A stretch of DNA of 64,000 nt from NCBI GenBank assembly GCA_964561215.1, contig CAZLOS010000001.1:1-64000 (forward strand), written 5' to 3'. Of the stretch, positions 1 to 7,884 are shown piece by piece. The notes beneath the pieces were generated by a model. It did no database searches, had not been told where the DNA came from, and saw only the letters and a program-made list of their open reading frames with translations. The stretch is from JAJFUV01 sp964561215 (GTDB lineage Bacteria; Acidobacteriota; Terriglobia; Bryobacterales; Bryobacteraceae). Within the stretch, counting starts at the first letter, position 1. Each line of letters opens with the position of its first letter. A program made the position numbers and the translations under genes.

Positions 1-747
1 GAACTCCTGGAAAGCGAGCTTTTCGGCCATGAGAAAGGCGCCTTCACCGGAGCGGTGGGCCAAAAGATCGGGCGCTTCGAACTGGCGCAGCGGGGCACGC
101 TGTTCCTGGATGAAATCGGAGAGATGCCGCTCGAATTGCAGCCGAAACTGCTGCGGGCCATTCAGGACCAGGAGTTCGAAAGAGTGGGCGGCAGCCGCAC
201 CATCCACGTTGACGTCCGCTTTGTCGTAGCCACGAACCGCGACCTGAAAGCCATGGTGGACGAAGGTCAGTTTCGCGCCGACCTATACTACCGCCTCCAC
301 GTTTTCCCGCTGAACGTTCCGCCATTGCGGGAGCGCCGCGAGGATATTCCGCTCCTCACGCGTTATTTCGTCCAGAAGTACGCCCAGCGCATGAAGCGCC
401 ACATCGTGGACATTCCTTCGGCCGCTCTGGACGCGTTGAGCCGTTACGACTGGCCCGGCAACATTCGAGAGTTGCAGAACGTGATTGAGCGGTCCGTCAT
501 CCTGACGCGCGGAAGCCTGCTGACTGTAGCCATGCCTTCGTTCATCGGCAGGGCGGTCGCCGCAGGACCGCACCCGCGCGGCCCCGAAGCCGGTCAGGTG
601 GCTGAACGCGAGAGTATTCTTCACGCGCTGAGGGAATCGAACGGCGTGGTGGGAGGGCCCAGTGGGGCGGCGGCGCGGCTCGGCCTGAAGCGCACGACGC
701 TGCAATCCCGCATGCGGAAGTTGCACATCGCCCGCCAGTACCGCTAG
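1..747 (+). CDS. Sigma-54 interaction AAA+ transcriptional activator (C-terminal part, 5' truncated by window)
   Basis: The reading frame is open from the first base, so the start lies outside the window; 248 residues are visible. It is the AAA+ central domain of an NtrC-type activator, which uses ATP to remodel sigma-54 RNA polymerase. Visible are the sigma-54 contact loop GAFTGA (visible residues 13-18), a Walker B-like LFLDEIGEM (about 35-43) and the WPGNIRELQNV signature of the lid region. The C-terminus ends in a Fis-type helix-turn-helix (AAARLGLKRTTLQSRMRKL), which binds upstream enhancer sites. The missing N-terminus, which may be a receiver, GAF or PAS domain, would tell what signal it senses. 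It converges on mnmE with a 16 base gap. Family assignment is firm; the regulon is unknown. Confidence 0.95.
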   Translation, partial: ELLESELFGHEKGAFTGAVGQKIGRFELAQRGTLFLDEIGEMPLELQPKLLRAIQDQEFERVGGSRTIHVDVRFVVATNRDLKAMVDEGQFRADLYYRLHVFPLNVPPLRERREDIPLLTRYFVQKYAQRMKRHIVDIPSAALDALSRYDWPGNIRELQNVIERSVILTRGSLLTVAMPSFIGRAVAAGPHPRGPEAGQVAERESILHALRESNGVVGGPSGAAARLGLKRTTLQSRMRKLHIARQYR

Positions 748-763
748 GAATCCCGAACACCCC

Positions 764-2116
764 TCACTTCCCGATACAGAACGTCGAGAAGATGCGGTTG
801 AGGATATCGTCGGCGGTGGTGGCTCCTGTCAGTTCGTCGATGGCCTGGAGCGCTCCGTAAAGGTCCACGGCCAGCAGGTCGTGGTGCTCGCCGCGTACTA
901 CGGCCCCTCGCGCCTTCTCGAGTTGCGCCTGCGCCCGCCGCAGCAGTCGCTCATGGCGCAGGCTGGTGATGAATCCCGTCTCGCGTTCCACTCCGCCTTC
1001 CGGTGCGATGGTGCCGGCGATCCGCTCGCGCAACGCGCCTATGCCGTCGCCGGTGAGCGCACTGACCTCGATCCAGCCGGGCTCAATGGCTGCGCGCCTC
1101 GCGAGGTCGCACTTGTTGGCCACCACCAGATGGCGACCGCGTTCGGCGGCGTGCCGGATCAACTCGGTGTCGGCCGCCTCCACCGGCATGGAGGAATCGA
1201 TCACCACCAGTGTCAGATCGGCCTCGGAAATCGCATCGTACGTGCGTTCAATGCCCAGCGATTCGACGCGGTCGGCCGAGGCGCGCACACCGGCAGTGTC
1301 GATGAACTTCACGGGGATGCCCGCCAGCGTCGCGGTCTCGCTCACCGTGTCGCGCGTAGTGCCGGGGACTTCGGTGACGATCGCGCGGTCGCGCTCCAAC
1401 AGCCGGTTGAACAAGCTGCTCTTGCCCACGTTAGGACGGCCGGCGATGGCCAGCGCGATCCCCTCGTGCACGAGCTTGCCGTAGGCGTAGCTGGCCGCCA
1501 GCATCGAGATGCCTTCGAGCGCCGGGTCCAGACGCGACAGCAAATCGTCCGTCGAGGCCACGGGCACGTCGTCCTCGGCGAAGTCCAGTCCGGCCTCGAC
1601 AAGCGCAACAAGGTCGCAGAGCTGGTTCTTGATGGGCGCCACGCGGCGCGACAACGCCCCGGTGGTCTGCTCGGCGGCTACGCGCGCCTGGTAGAGCGTG
1701 GTAGCGTCGATGAGGTCGCGCACGGCCTCGGCTTGAGGCAGGTCCAGGCGTCCATTCAGAAACGCGCGCAGGGTGAACTCGCCGGGTTCGGCGGGACGCG
1801 CTCCGGCCTCCACCGCTCGCGCAACGCAGAACCGCAGCACCACGGGGGCGCCGTGGCAGGAGATCTCCACCACGTCTTCGGCCGTGTAGGAACCTGGACG
1901 GGCGAACCATGTAACCACCACCTGGTCCACTACGCGGCCGTCTTCGTCGATCAACTCGGCCACACGCGCGGTGCGGGGCTCCCATTCGGCCGCGGATCCG
2001 AACCGCAGAATCCGCCCCGCGATGGGGCGCGCTCCGGCGCCTGAAAGACGCACTACACCCAATCCCCCGCGCCCTGGCGGCGTGGAGATGGCGACAATGG
2101 TATCCGAAACTTGCAA
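764..2116 (-). CDS. mnmE: tRNA uridine-5-carboxymethylaminomethyl modification GTPase MnmE
   Basis: MnmE (TrmE) works with MnmG to place the carboxymethylaminomethyl group on the wobble uridine (U34) of certain tRNAs. The 450-residue product has the normal family length. It carries an N-terminal tetrahydrofolate-binding domain (from residue 1), a helical domain and an inserted G domain: P-loop GRPNVGKS at 226-233, GTTRD at 252-256, DTAG at 273-276 and NKCD at 334-337. The invariant C-terminal motif CIGK ends the protein, with the Cys that is essential in the family. It is the last gene of the rpmH-rnpA-yidD-yidC-jag-mnmE run, starting 2 bases after jag. MnmG, often beside it in other genomes, is not in this window. 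Confidence 0.97.
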   Translation of the reverse strand: MQVSDTIVAISTPPGRGGLGVVRLSGAGARPIAGRILRFGSAAEWEPRTARVAELIDEDGRVVDQVVVTWFARPGSYTAEDVVEISCHGAPVVLRFCVARAVEAGARPAEPGEFTLRAFLNGRLDLPQAEAVRDLIDATTLYQARVAAEQTTGALSRRVAPIKNQLCDLVALVEAGLDFAEDDVPVASTDDLLSRLDPALEGISMLAASYAYGKLVHEGIALAIAGRPNVGKSSLFNRLLERDRAIVTEVPGTTRDTVSETATLAGIPVKFIDTAGVRASADRVESLGIERTYDAISEADLTLVVIDSSMPVEAADTELIRHAAERGRHLVVANKCDLARRAAIEPGWIEVSALTGDGIGALRERIAGTIAPEGGVERETGFITSLRHERLLRRAQAQLEKARGAVVRGEHHDLLAVDLYGALQAIDELTGATTADDILNRIFSTFCIGK

Positions 2117-2118
2117 GT

Positions 2119-2688
2119 TTATCTGCGGCGGCCGCGGCGCATGCCGCGCGGCGGAGCTTGCGGGAACGCCGCGCCGGGAGGAGGCGCGGGCATATCAGCG
2201 GGATAGATTACTACCTGGCGGCCGGGACCGGCCCCGAAGCTTTCGCTGCGCACCGCGGTTTCGTTGCGCAGTGCCAGGTGAATGATGCGCCGCTCACGGC
2301 TGGTCATGGGGTTGAAGCGGAAAGGCCGGTGCGTGTTCTTCACCTGCTCGGCGGCGGTGATCGCGCTCATGCGCAATTCCTCGATGCGCAGCACGCGATA
2401 GTCGTTGGCGTCGAAGCAAACGCGCGAGTGGTCCGATGGCGGCAGATCGAGCGCTTCCATGGTGACGTGCTCGAGGGCAAGCAGAAGTTCCGCCCGATTG
2501 GCGAGCAACATGTCCACATCCGAACCGGTGAACTTTACCACGACTTCTGGATTTTCGAAGTCGGGGTGCGTATGAGCGCCTTCAACGACCTCGTAATCCA
2601 CATCCAGGTTGGCGGCATCCAGCACCGGCCCCAAGAAATCGTCGATCTCCGGGGCCAATTCCTCAACCGTATATTTTGTCTCTTCCAC
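2119..2688 (-). CDS. jag: Jag/KhpB-type KH-R3H RNA-binding protein
   Basis: This 189-residue protein has the KH-like plus R3H arrangement of Jag/KhpB (SpoIIIJ-associated) proteins, cytoplasmic RNA binders usually encoded next to yidC. The R3H part (about residues 120-145) shows the R...MTSRERRIIH pattern, including the expected Arg and His. The KH-like region covers about 45-110. The N-terminal Jag_N domain found in Firmicutes is absent, so this is the short form. The tail is Pro/Gly/Arg-rich and ends in a cluster of arginines, a plausible extra RNA contact. The start is GTG at 2688, with an AGGA ribosome-binding sequence a few bases upstream. It lies 3 bases after yidC and 2 before mnmE, so it is almost certainly cotranscribed with them. 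Confidence 0.88.
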   Translation of the reverse strand: MEETKYTVEELAPEIDDFLGPVLDAANLDVDYEVVEGAHTHPDFENPEVVVKFTGSDVDMLLANRAELLLALEHVTMEALDLPPSDHSRVCFDANDYRVLRIEELRMSAITAAEQVKNTHRPFRFNPMTSRERRIIHLALRNETAVRSESFGAGPGRQVVIYPADMPAPPPGAAFPQAPPRGMRRGRRR

Positions 2689-2691
2689 GAA

Positions 2692-4440
2692 CTATTTCCT
2701 GCCACTCTTCTTGGATTTTTGCGGCGGCGTGACTTCGACCGGCTGCGCCATCACGGTGCGGTTGAACACCCATTGCTGCGCGATGCCCACCAGGTTGCCG
2801 GTCAACCAGTATAACACCAGCCCGCTCGACACCCCATAGAACATGAAGCCAAGCATCAACGGCATGAGCAGCATGACGCGCTGCTGCGTGGGGTCGGCCG
2901 AAGTGGCGGGCGTCATCTTCTGCAGGACGAACTGGGTCAAGATCATCGCTACCGGCAGGATGCGGATGGGCAGATGTTCAGGCTGAGAAAGGTCGGTAAC
3001 CCAGAGCCATTCGGCGCCGCGCATCTCGATGGCGACCGAAAGCACTTTATAGAACGCGAAGAAGAACGGGATCTGCAGGACCATCGGCAGGCAGCCGCCC
3101 GTGGGATTGACGCCGTTCTTCTTGTAGAGATTCATGATCTCCTGGTTTTGCTGCGTCTTCTTCGGGTCGCGAAGGCTCAGGCCCGCGTACTTGGCGTTGA
3201 TGGCCTTGATCTGCGGCTGCAGGATGGACATCTTCTTCATCGACTTCAGGCTGGAGATCTTCAAAGGCAGCAGCAGGAAGTTGATGGCCACCGTGACCAG
3301 CACGATCGCCCATCCGTAATTGCTGATGACGTGGTCGCGGGTCCAGTTCACACATACGAACAGCGGTTTGGCCAGGAAGGAGAACCACCCGAAGTCCACC
3401 AGTTGCTCGAGTTTGGGATCCACCTTCTTGAGCAGGTCGACATCCTTGGGGCCCACGAAGAGCTGAAGATCCTGCGCGGCCGCTCCACCCACGCCCACGC
3501 CCACGCGCGGCTCTTGCTTGTTCGGATCGGCCGCCGAGGGCAGGGAATCGGCGAACGTGTCGATTTCGAGTGACGCGCCTTGCTTCGGGAGAAAAACGGC
3601 GGCGAAATACGCATCCTCGATGCCTGCGAAGGAGTACGTGCCGGTTTGGCCGAGCGGGCCGTCCTTGGCCGCCTTCACCTCGTTGACGATCAACTTGTTC
3701 TGCGCCAGATCGAAGTGCAGGCTGCGCTGCGTGTTGGCGGGATTCGGGACCGCGTTATCACCGTACCCGCCGCGCCATGCGAGCAGGTGCGGCACCGGCG
3801 CGCCGTCCTGCGTCACCTCGGACGAAACCTGGGACAGATGCTTGCTCGGATCGAAACGGAACGATTTCTTAACGGAGAGCCGGCCGTCGGAGAACGTGAA
3901 CGCGACGCCGAGGCCGTCGCTCGAACGGTCCACCTTGTACAGCATCTGGTCCGGATCGGCGGACACGCGCGCGCTTTTCGGAATGATCGCGAACGGATAG
4001 CCGGTCTTCGTGGCGGCGGAGGCGTTCACCAGTTCCAACTGCTTCCCGGCGTTGTCGGTGAACTTCTTCAGCACCCAACTGCGCACCACGGCGCCGCGAT
4101 TGGAAAACTGGATCCGGTACAACGCCGTGTCCACCAGGACGGTTTCTTCCTTTTCGGCCGCCACCGGCTTTACGGCTTCCGCAGGTCGGGCCTTGGCTTT
4201 CGGAGCCGCTGCTTGCGCGGGGGCTGGTTGCACCGGCGCAGAGGCCGGAACCTGCGCCGTAGACTTGGCGGCGGGCGCCTTGGCCGGCGGCAGGGGCTGC
4301 GCGGGCTTGTAAATGTAAGGAGTCAGGAACAGGATCGCGCCCATGAGGACGAAGGCTATGATAAGCCGCGTCTCCATGGACAATTCCTTCTTCTCCTTCG
4401 GCGGTGCCGGCTGGTTGGGATTGTTGGCTGGATCGCTCAT
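2692..4440 (-). CDS. yidC: Membrane protein insertase YidC
   Basis: YidC inserts and folds inner-membrane proteins, alone or with SecYEG. The 582-residue product has the Gram-negative layout: one N-terminal membrane helix (about residues 25-45), an Ala/Pro-rich linker, a large periplasmic domain (about 95-345), then the conserved five-helix 60 kDa insertase core (about 355-565). The core contains the expected GGCLPMVLQIPFFFAFY region. The tail is Lys-rich (KSKKSGRK), as expected for a ribosome-facing C-terminus. It sits 22 bases after yidD and 3 before jag. The start ATG at 4440 precedes a Pro/Asn-rich cytosolic stretch. Identity is firm from the core domain and the gene order. Confidence 0.97.
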   Translation of the reverse strand: MSDPANNPNQPAPPKEKKELSMETRLIIAFVLMGAILFLTPYIYKPAQPLPPAKAPAAKSTAQVPASAPVQPAPAQAAAPKAKARPAEAVKPVAAEKEETVLVDTALYRIQFSNRGAVVRSWVLKKFTDNAGKQLELVNASAATKTGYPFAIIPKSARVSADPDQMLYKVDRSSDGLGVAFTFSDGRLSVKKSFRFDPSKHLSQVSSEVTQDGAPVPHLLAWRGGYGDNAVPNPANTQRSLHFDLAQNKLIVNEVKAAKDGPLGQTGTYSFAGIEDAYFAAVFLPKQGASLEIDTFADSLPSAADPNKQEPRVGVGVGGAAAQDLQLFVGPKDVDLLKKVDPKLEQLVDFGWFSFLAKPLFVCVNWTRDHVISNYGWAIVLVTVAINFLLLPLKISSLKSMKKMSILQPQIKAINAKYAGLSLRDPKKTQQNQEIMNLYKKNGVNPTGGCLPMVLQIPFFFAFYKVLSVAIEMRGAEWLWVTDLSQPEHLPIRILPVAMILTQFVLQKMTPATSADPTQQRVMLLMPLMLGFMFYGVSSGLVLYWLTGNLVGIAQQWVFNRTVMAQPVEVTPPQKSKKSGRK

Positions 4441-4462
4441 GTCTTCTCTTGATGGTGAGTGT

Positions 4463-4672
4463 CTATCTGACAGGGTCGTAACCGCCTTCGTGGAACGGGT
4501 GGCAGCGGCTGAGGCGCCGCAAGCCGAGCCAGACGCCGCGAAGCGCGCCGTACTTGCGCACCGCCTCCTGCATATACTCCGAACAAGTGGGATAGAACCG
4601 GCAGGCCGAGGGCAGTAGCGGGCTGATCCACCGCTTGTAGAAGCGAAGGAGCCGGATTAGGGCCTGCTGCAT
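4463..4672 (-). CDS. yidD: Membrane protein insertion efficiency factor YidD
   Basis: A 69-residue member of the YidD (DUF37, UPF0161) family, which assists YidC-dependent insertion at the inner face of the membrane. The family signature is visible: RFYKRWISPLLP near the N-terminus, then CRFYPTCSEYM with the conserved cysteines, and CHPFHEGGYDPV at the C-terminus. The start ATG (4672) lies inside the 3' end of rnpA, a 16 base overlap that suggests translational coupling. This overlap and the order rnpA-yidD-yidC are common in bacteria. Confidence 0.96.
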   Translation of the reverse strand: MQQALIRLLRFYKRWISPLLPSACRFYPTCSEYMQEAVRKYGALRGVWLGLRRLSRCHPFHEGGYDPVR

Positions 4673-5019
4673 CGCGTGAACAACCTCTCCACTTCGCGCT
4701 CCAATTCGTCGAAGCCGGCTGTCAAGGCCGCGCGCCGCGGATTCAGAACGATCCGCCAGCCCGCCTGGAGCTGGCCGCGGTGCAGCCGGACTGCTTCCCG
4801 CACCCGGCGGCGCAGCCGATTGCGAACCACGGCATTGCCCGCCGCACGGCCCACCGCGAATCCGATGCGGGATTCCGTCTCTCCGGGCCGCAGATAGTAC
4901 GTTGCGGAAAACAACCGTCCCGCCGTCCGGACGCCGTTGCTGAAGACCTCCCGAAACTCAGGGCTCTTCAGTAGCCGCGCCCGTTTGGGAAACGCAAAAC
5001 CGGAACTTCCGGTCTGAAT
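4657..5019 (-). CDS. rnpA: Ribonuclease P protein component RnpA (no standard start codon)
   Basis: RnpA is the protein subunit of RNase P, which trims the 5' leader of pre-tRNAs. The RNR-type signature is clear (GNAVVRNRLRRRVREA). The only ATG/GTG/TTG-type start in frame is TTG at 4914, which would give 85 residues and remove the conserved N-terminal strand. The frame stays open upstream and encodes a textbook RnpA N-terminus, FPKRARLLKSPEFREVF, then VRTAGRLFSATYY. Between the in-frame stop at 5056-5058 and 4914 the only near-start codons are ATT at 5017-5019 and CTG at 4969-4971. I therefore place the start at the ATT, four bases after the rpmH stop, giving 120 residues, the normal size. 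No Shine-Dalgarno sequence is obvious, so coupling to rpmH translation is likely. Identity is firm; the start is inferred. Confidence 0.85.
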   Translation of the reverse strand: MQTGSSGFAFPKRARLLKSPEFREVFSNGVRTAGRLFSATYYLRPGETESRIGFAVGRAAGNAVVRNRLRRRVREAVRLHRGQLQAGWRIVLNPRRAALTAGFDELEREVERLFTRCSRP

Positions 5020-5023
5020 CGAG

Positions 5024-5191
5024 TTACTTGGCGTAACGAACGGCTCTCTCGCTGCTCACCGTGAGCTTCTTACGGCCCTTGGCACGACGGCGCGCCAAAA
5101 CGGCGCGGCCGTCCTTAGTCTTCATTCTCTCCCGGAACCCGTGGGCCTTGGCCCGTTTGCGGTTATTCGGCTGAAAAGTACGTTTTGGCAT
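5024..5191 (-). CDS. rpmH: 50S ribosomal protein L34
   Basis: A 55-residue L34 read directly from the minus strand. It begins MPKRTFQPNNRKRAKAHGF, continues with RMKTKDGRAVLARRRAKGRK, and ends VRYAK before TAA at 5024-5026. L34 is a small, very basic protein of the large ribosomal subunit. The C-terminal extension after the RRRAKGRKKL block is about eight residues longer than in E. coli (46 residues), within the range seen in other phyla. It is the first gene of the rpmH-rnpA-yidD-yidC-jag-mnmE cluster, about 75 bases downstream of a good promoter. In many bacteria dnaA lies just upstream; here a small TPR gene does. Confidence 0.96.
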   Translation of the reverse strand: MPKRTFQPNNRKRAKAHGFRERMKTKDGRAVLARRRAKGRKKLTVSSERAVRYAK

Positions 5192-5270
5192 GCTAATCCC
5201 TTCGCGCCGAGCGCAGAATCCGACTCATAGCGCCGACTGGTGTGAATCCCGGGGAACCCCCAGAACTTTC

Positions 5271-5300
5271 AGTATATTGGGCGCTTCCCCGAGGTGTCAA
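5271..5300 (-). promoter_or_regulatory. Sigma-70 type promoter for the rpmH operon
   Basis: On the minus strand a perfect -35 hexamer TTGACA (5300-5295) and a -10 hexamer TATACT (5276-5271) are separated by 18 bases. Transcription would start near 5264 and give a leader of about 70 bases before rpmH. The placement upstream of a ribosomal protein gene and the near-consensus boxes make this the clearest promoter in the window. Confidence 0.75.
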
Positions 5301-5322
5301 ACGGCTGGGAGGCAATGACCGG

Positions 5323-5637
5323 TCAGCCCAGCAGTTGGAGCGCCGCTTCCAGTTCCGAGCGAGCCCGCGTTTGTCCCATCCGCCCGGTAACCTCGATGCC
5401 CTTATTATAGGCCTGGCGCGCCTCGTCGAGGCGAAACAGCCGCTCCAACGTCTGGCCGTAGTGGTAGTAGGCGCCCCAGTAATCCGGATTGTTCTCAATC
5501 AATAAGGCGAACTCCCGGGCGGCGTCCTCCAACCGCGAGGCCTTGGCGTATTCCATGGCCAGGGCGAATCGCGCGAAGTCGTTGCGGGGATCCGCCGTGA
5601 GCATTTGTTTCAAGGCTTCGGTGCGATCTGCGCTCAT
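5323..5637 (-). CDS. Small TPR-repeat protein
   Basis: A 104-residue soluble protein made almost entirely of tetratricopeptide-type helical pairs. The repeat-like segments NDFARFALAMEYAKASRLEDAAREF (about 19-43, split here for reading as NDFARFALAMEYAK and ASRLEDAAREF) and YWGAYYHYGQTLERLFRLDE (about 53-72) show the expected Ala/Tyr/Leu spacing. TPRs mediate protein-protein contacts; no catalytic motif is present and no partner can be named. It sits directly upstream of the rpmH promoter in the same direction, so its stop lies about 20 bases from the -35 box. It is divergent from the thioesterase gene (35 bases between starts). Confidence 0.75.
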   Translation of the reverse strand: MSADRTEALKQMLTADPRNDFARFALAMEYAKASRLEDAAREFALLIENNPDYWGAYYHYGQTLERLFRLDEARQAYNKGIEVTGRMGQTRARSELEAALQLLG

Positions 5638-5672
5638 AAGAATCAGGCTACCGCTATGCTAAGATACTCGCC

Positions 5673-6173
5673 ATGCCGTGTCCGAAAAGCAAGATCGGAG
5701 CAGGGAGGCCGGTGCGCGAGTCGACCTCCGAATATGGGGAGATGGCGCTGCCCAACGACGCCAACCCGCTGGGCAACCTGCTGGGAGGCAAGGTCATGCA
5801 CCTGGTGGACATGGCGGGCGCGCTGGCGGCCATCCGGCACGCGCGCTGCCAGGTGGTCACAGCGTCCATCGACAGCATGAGCTTCCTGCACCCCGTCCAC
5901 ATCGGACAACTGGTGATTCTCAAATCGTCGGTGAACCGGGCCTTCCGGACGTCCATGGAAGTTGGGGTTAAGGTGATGGCCGAGGACCTTACGACGGGCG
6001 AGATCAAGCACACTTCCTCGGCCTACGTCACTTACGTAGCCATCGACAAGGACGGCCGGCCGGTCGAGGTGCCCTCAGTGATCCCGGAGACCGGCGAAGA
6101 AAAGCGCCGCTACAGGGAAGCCTGTGAGCGGCGCTCGATGAGACTGGAAATCTGTAAACGCGGAAAGCGCTAG
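5673..6173 (+). CDS. Acyl-CoA thioesterase, hotdog fold (YciA/BFIT type)
   Basis: A 166-residue single-hotdog thioesterase, which hydrolyses acyl-CoA to free acid and CoA in the cytoplasm. The family pattern is plain: a Glu-Met-Ala-Leu-Pro-Asn-Asp-Ala-Asn start to the domain (about 23-31), then GNLLGGKVMHLVDMAGALAA (about 34-53). The Asn and the Asp of HLVDMAG sit where the catalytic residues lie in YciA/BACH enzymes. A Thr/Ser/Val-rich second half (VTASIDSMSFLHPV, then SSAYVTYVAID) completes the fold. The tail is basic. Substrate chain length cannot be told from sequence. Starting at 5673 keeps the whole conserved N-terminal strand; no strong ribosome-binding site is seen. Confidence 0.88.
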   Translation: MPCPKSKIGAGRPVRESTSEYGEMALPNDANPLGNLLGGKVMHLVDMAGALAAIRHARCQVVTASIDSMSFLHPVHIGQLVILKSSVNRAFRTSMEVGVKVMAEDLTTGEIKHTSSAYVTYVAIDKDGRPVEVPSVIPETGEEKRRYREACERRSMRLEICKRGKR

Positions 6174-6187
6174 CGGGACGGCCGTGC

Positions 6188-6502
6188 TCAGGCGGCCGGC
6201 TCCGCTTTGTACATGTACTTAATGTTCGGCTTGTAGACCAGAAGATTGGGCGCTCCGTCGCGGTTGATCTTCAGGCAGTTCTTGTCGTACCACTCGATGT
6301 TGCCGGAGATCGTTTCGCCATCCCTGAAGACGATGACCATCAGCGTCTTGGTCTGCATCTGCTTGACGTAGTAATAATTCTCGGCGTTGGTGGTGTCTGG
6401 AGGGACAACTTTCTTCTGGTTCTGATTGCGTTGTTTGCCGGCCTGCTGCTCCTTTATTTCGTTCAGCGGCGGACGGATTAATCGGCGGTTAACTGCTTCC
6501 AC
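6188..6502 (-). CDS. Hfq-like Sm-fold RNA chaperone
   Basis: A 104-residue protein whose last 55 residues resemble an Hfq/Sm domain. The Sm1-like part reads VIVFRDGETISGNIEWYDKNCLKI, split as VIVFRDGETISG and NIEWYDKNCLKI. The Sm2-like part reads NLLVYKPNIKYM, close to the VYKHAIS segment of Hfq. In Hfq this fold makes a hexamer that pairs small RNAs with mRNAs. Here the N-terminus is a polar Gln/Asn/Lys-rich extension of about 45 residues with no counterpart in E. coli Hfq, and the Sm2 His is replaced by Pro/Asn. The start is GTG at 6502, with AAGGAG about eight bases upstream. It lies 158 bases downstream of pgk on the same strand. The fold is likely; RNA chaperone function is inferred. Confidence 0.72.
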   Translation of the reverse strand: MEAVNRRLIRPPLNEIKEQQAGKQRNQNQKKVVPPDTTNAENYYYVKQMQTKTLMVIVFRDGETISGNIEWYDKNCLKINRDGAPNLLVYKPNIKYMYKAEPAA

Positions 6503-6660
6503 AGCCGTACTCCTTATGAAGACGAGATTCGAATTCGGACTGGAAACCTGCCGGAGGCCCAGAACATCATGTGGGCTTCGGTGCCCGACTTAATGTACTA
6601 CTGATATCATAGCGCGCCCGGCGCCGCAAGAGTCTTCGACGGCGCCAGACGCGTCAGACT

Positions 6661-7830
<1,170 letters not shown>

Positions 7831-7884
7831 ATTCCTATGTTACTAGGTGCCGACGAGGAAACGCGCACTCCCCCGCGGCCGGTT

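Noticed and set aside
5192..5322. Origin of replication next to rpmH
   Set aside because: No clustered DnaA-box-like sequences or AT-rich unwinding region seen, and dnaA is not adjacent.
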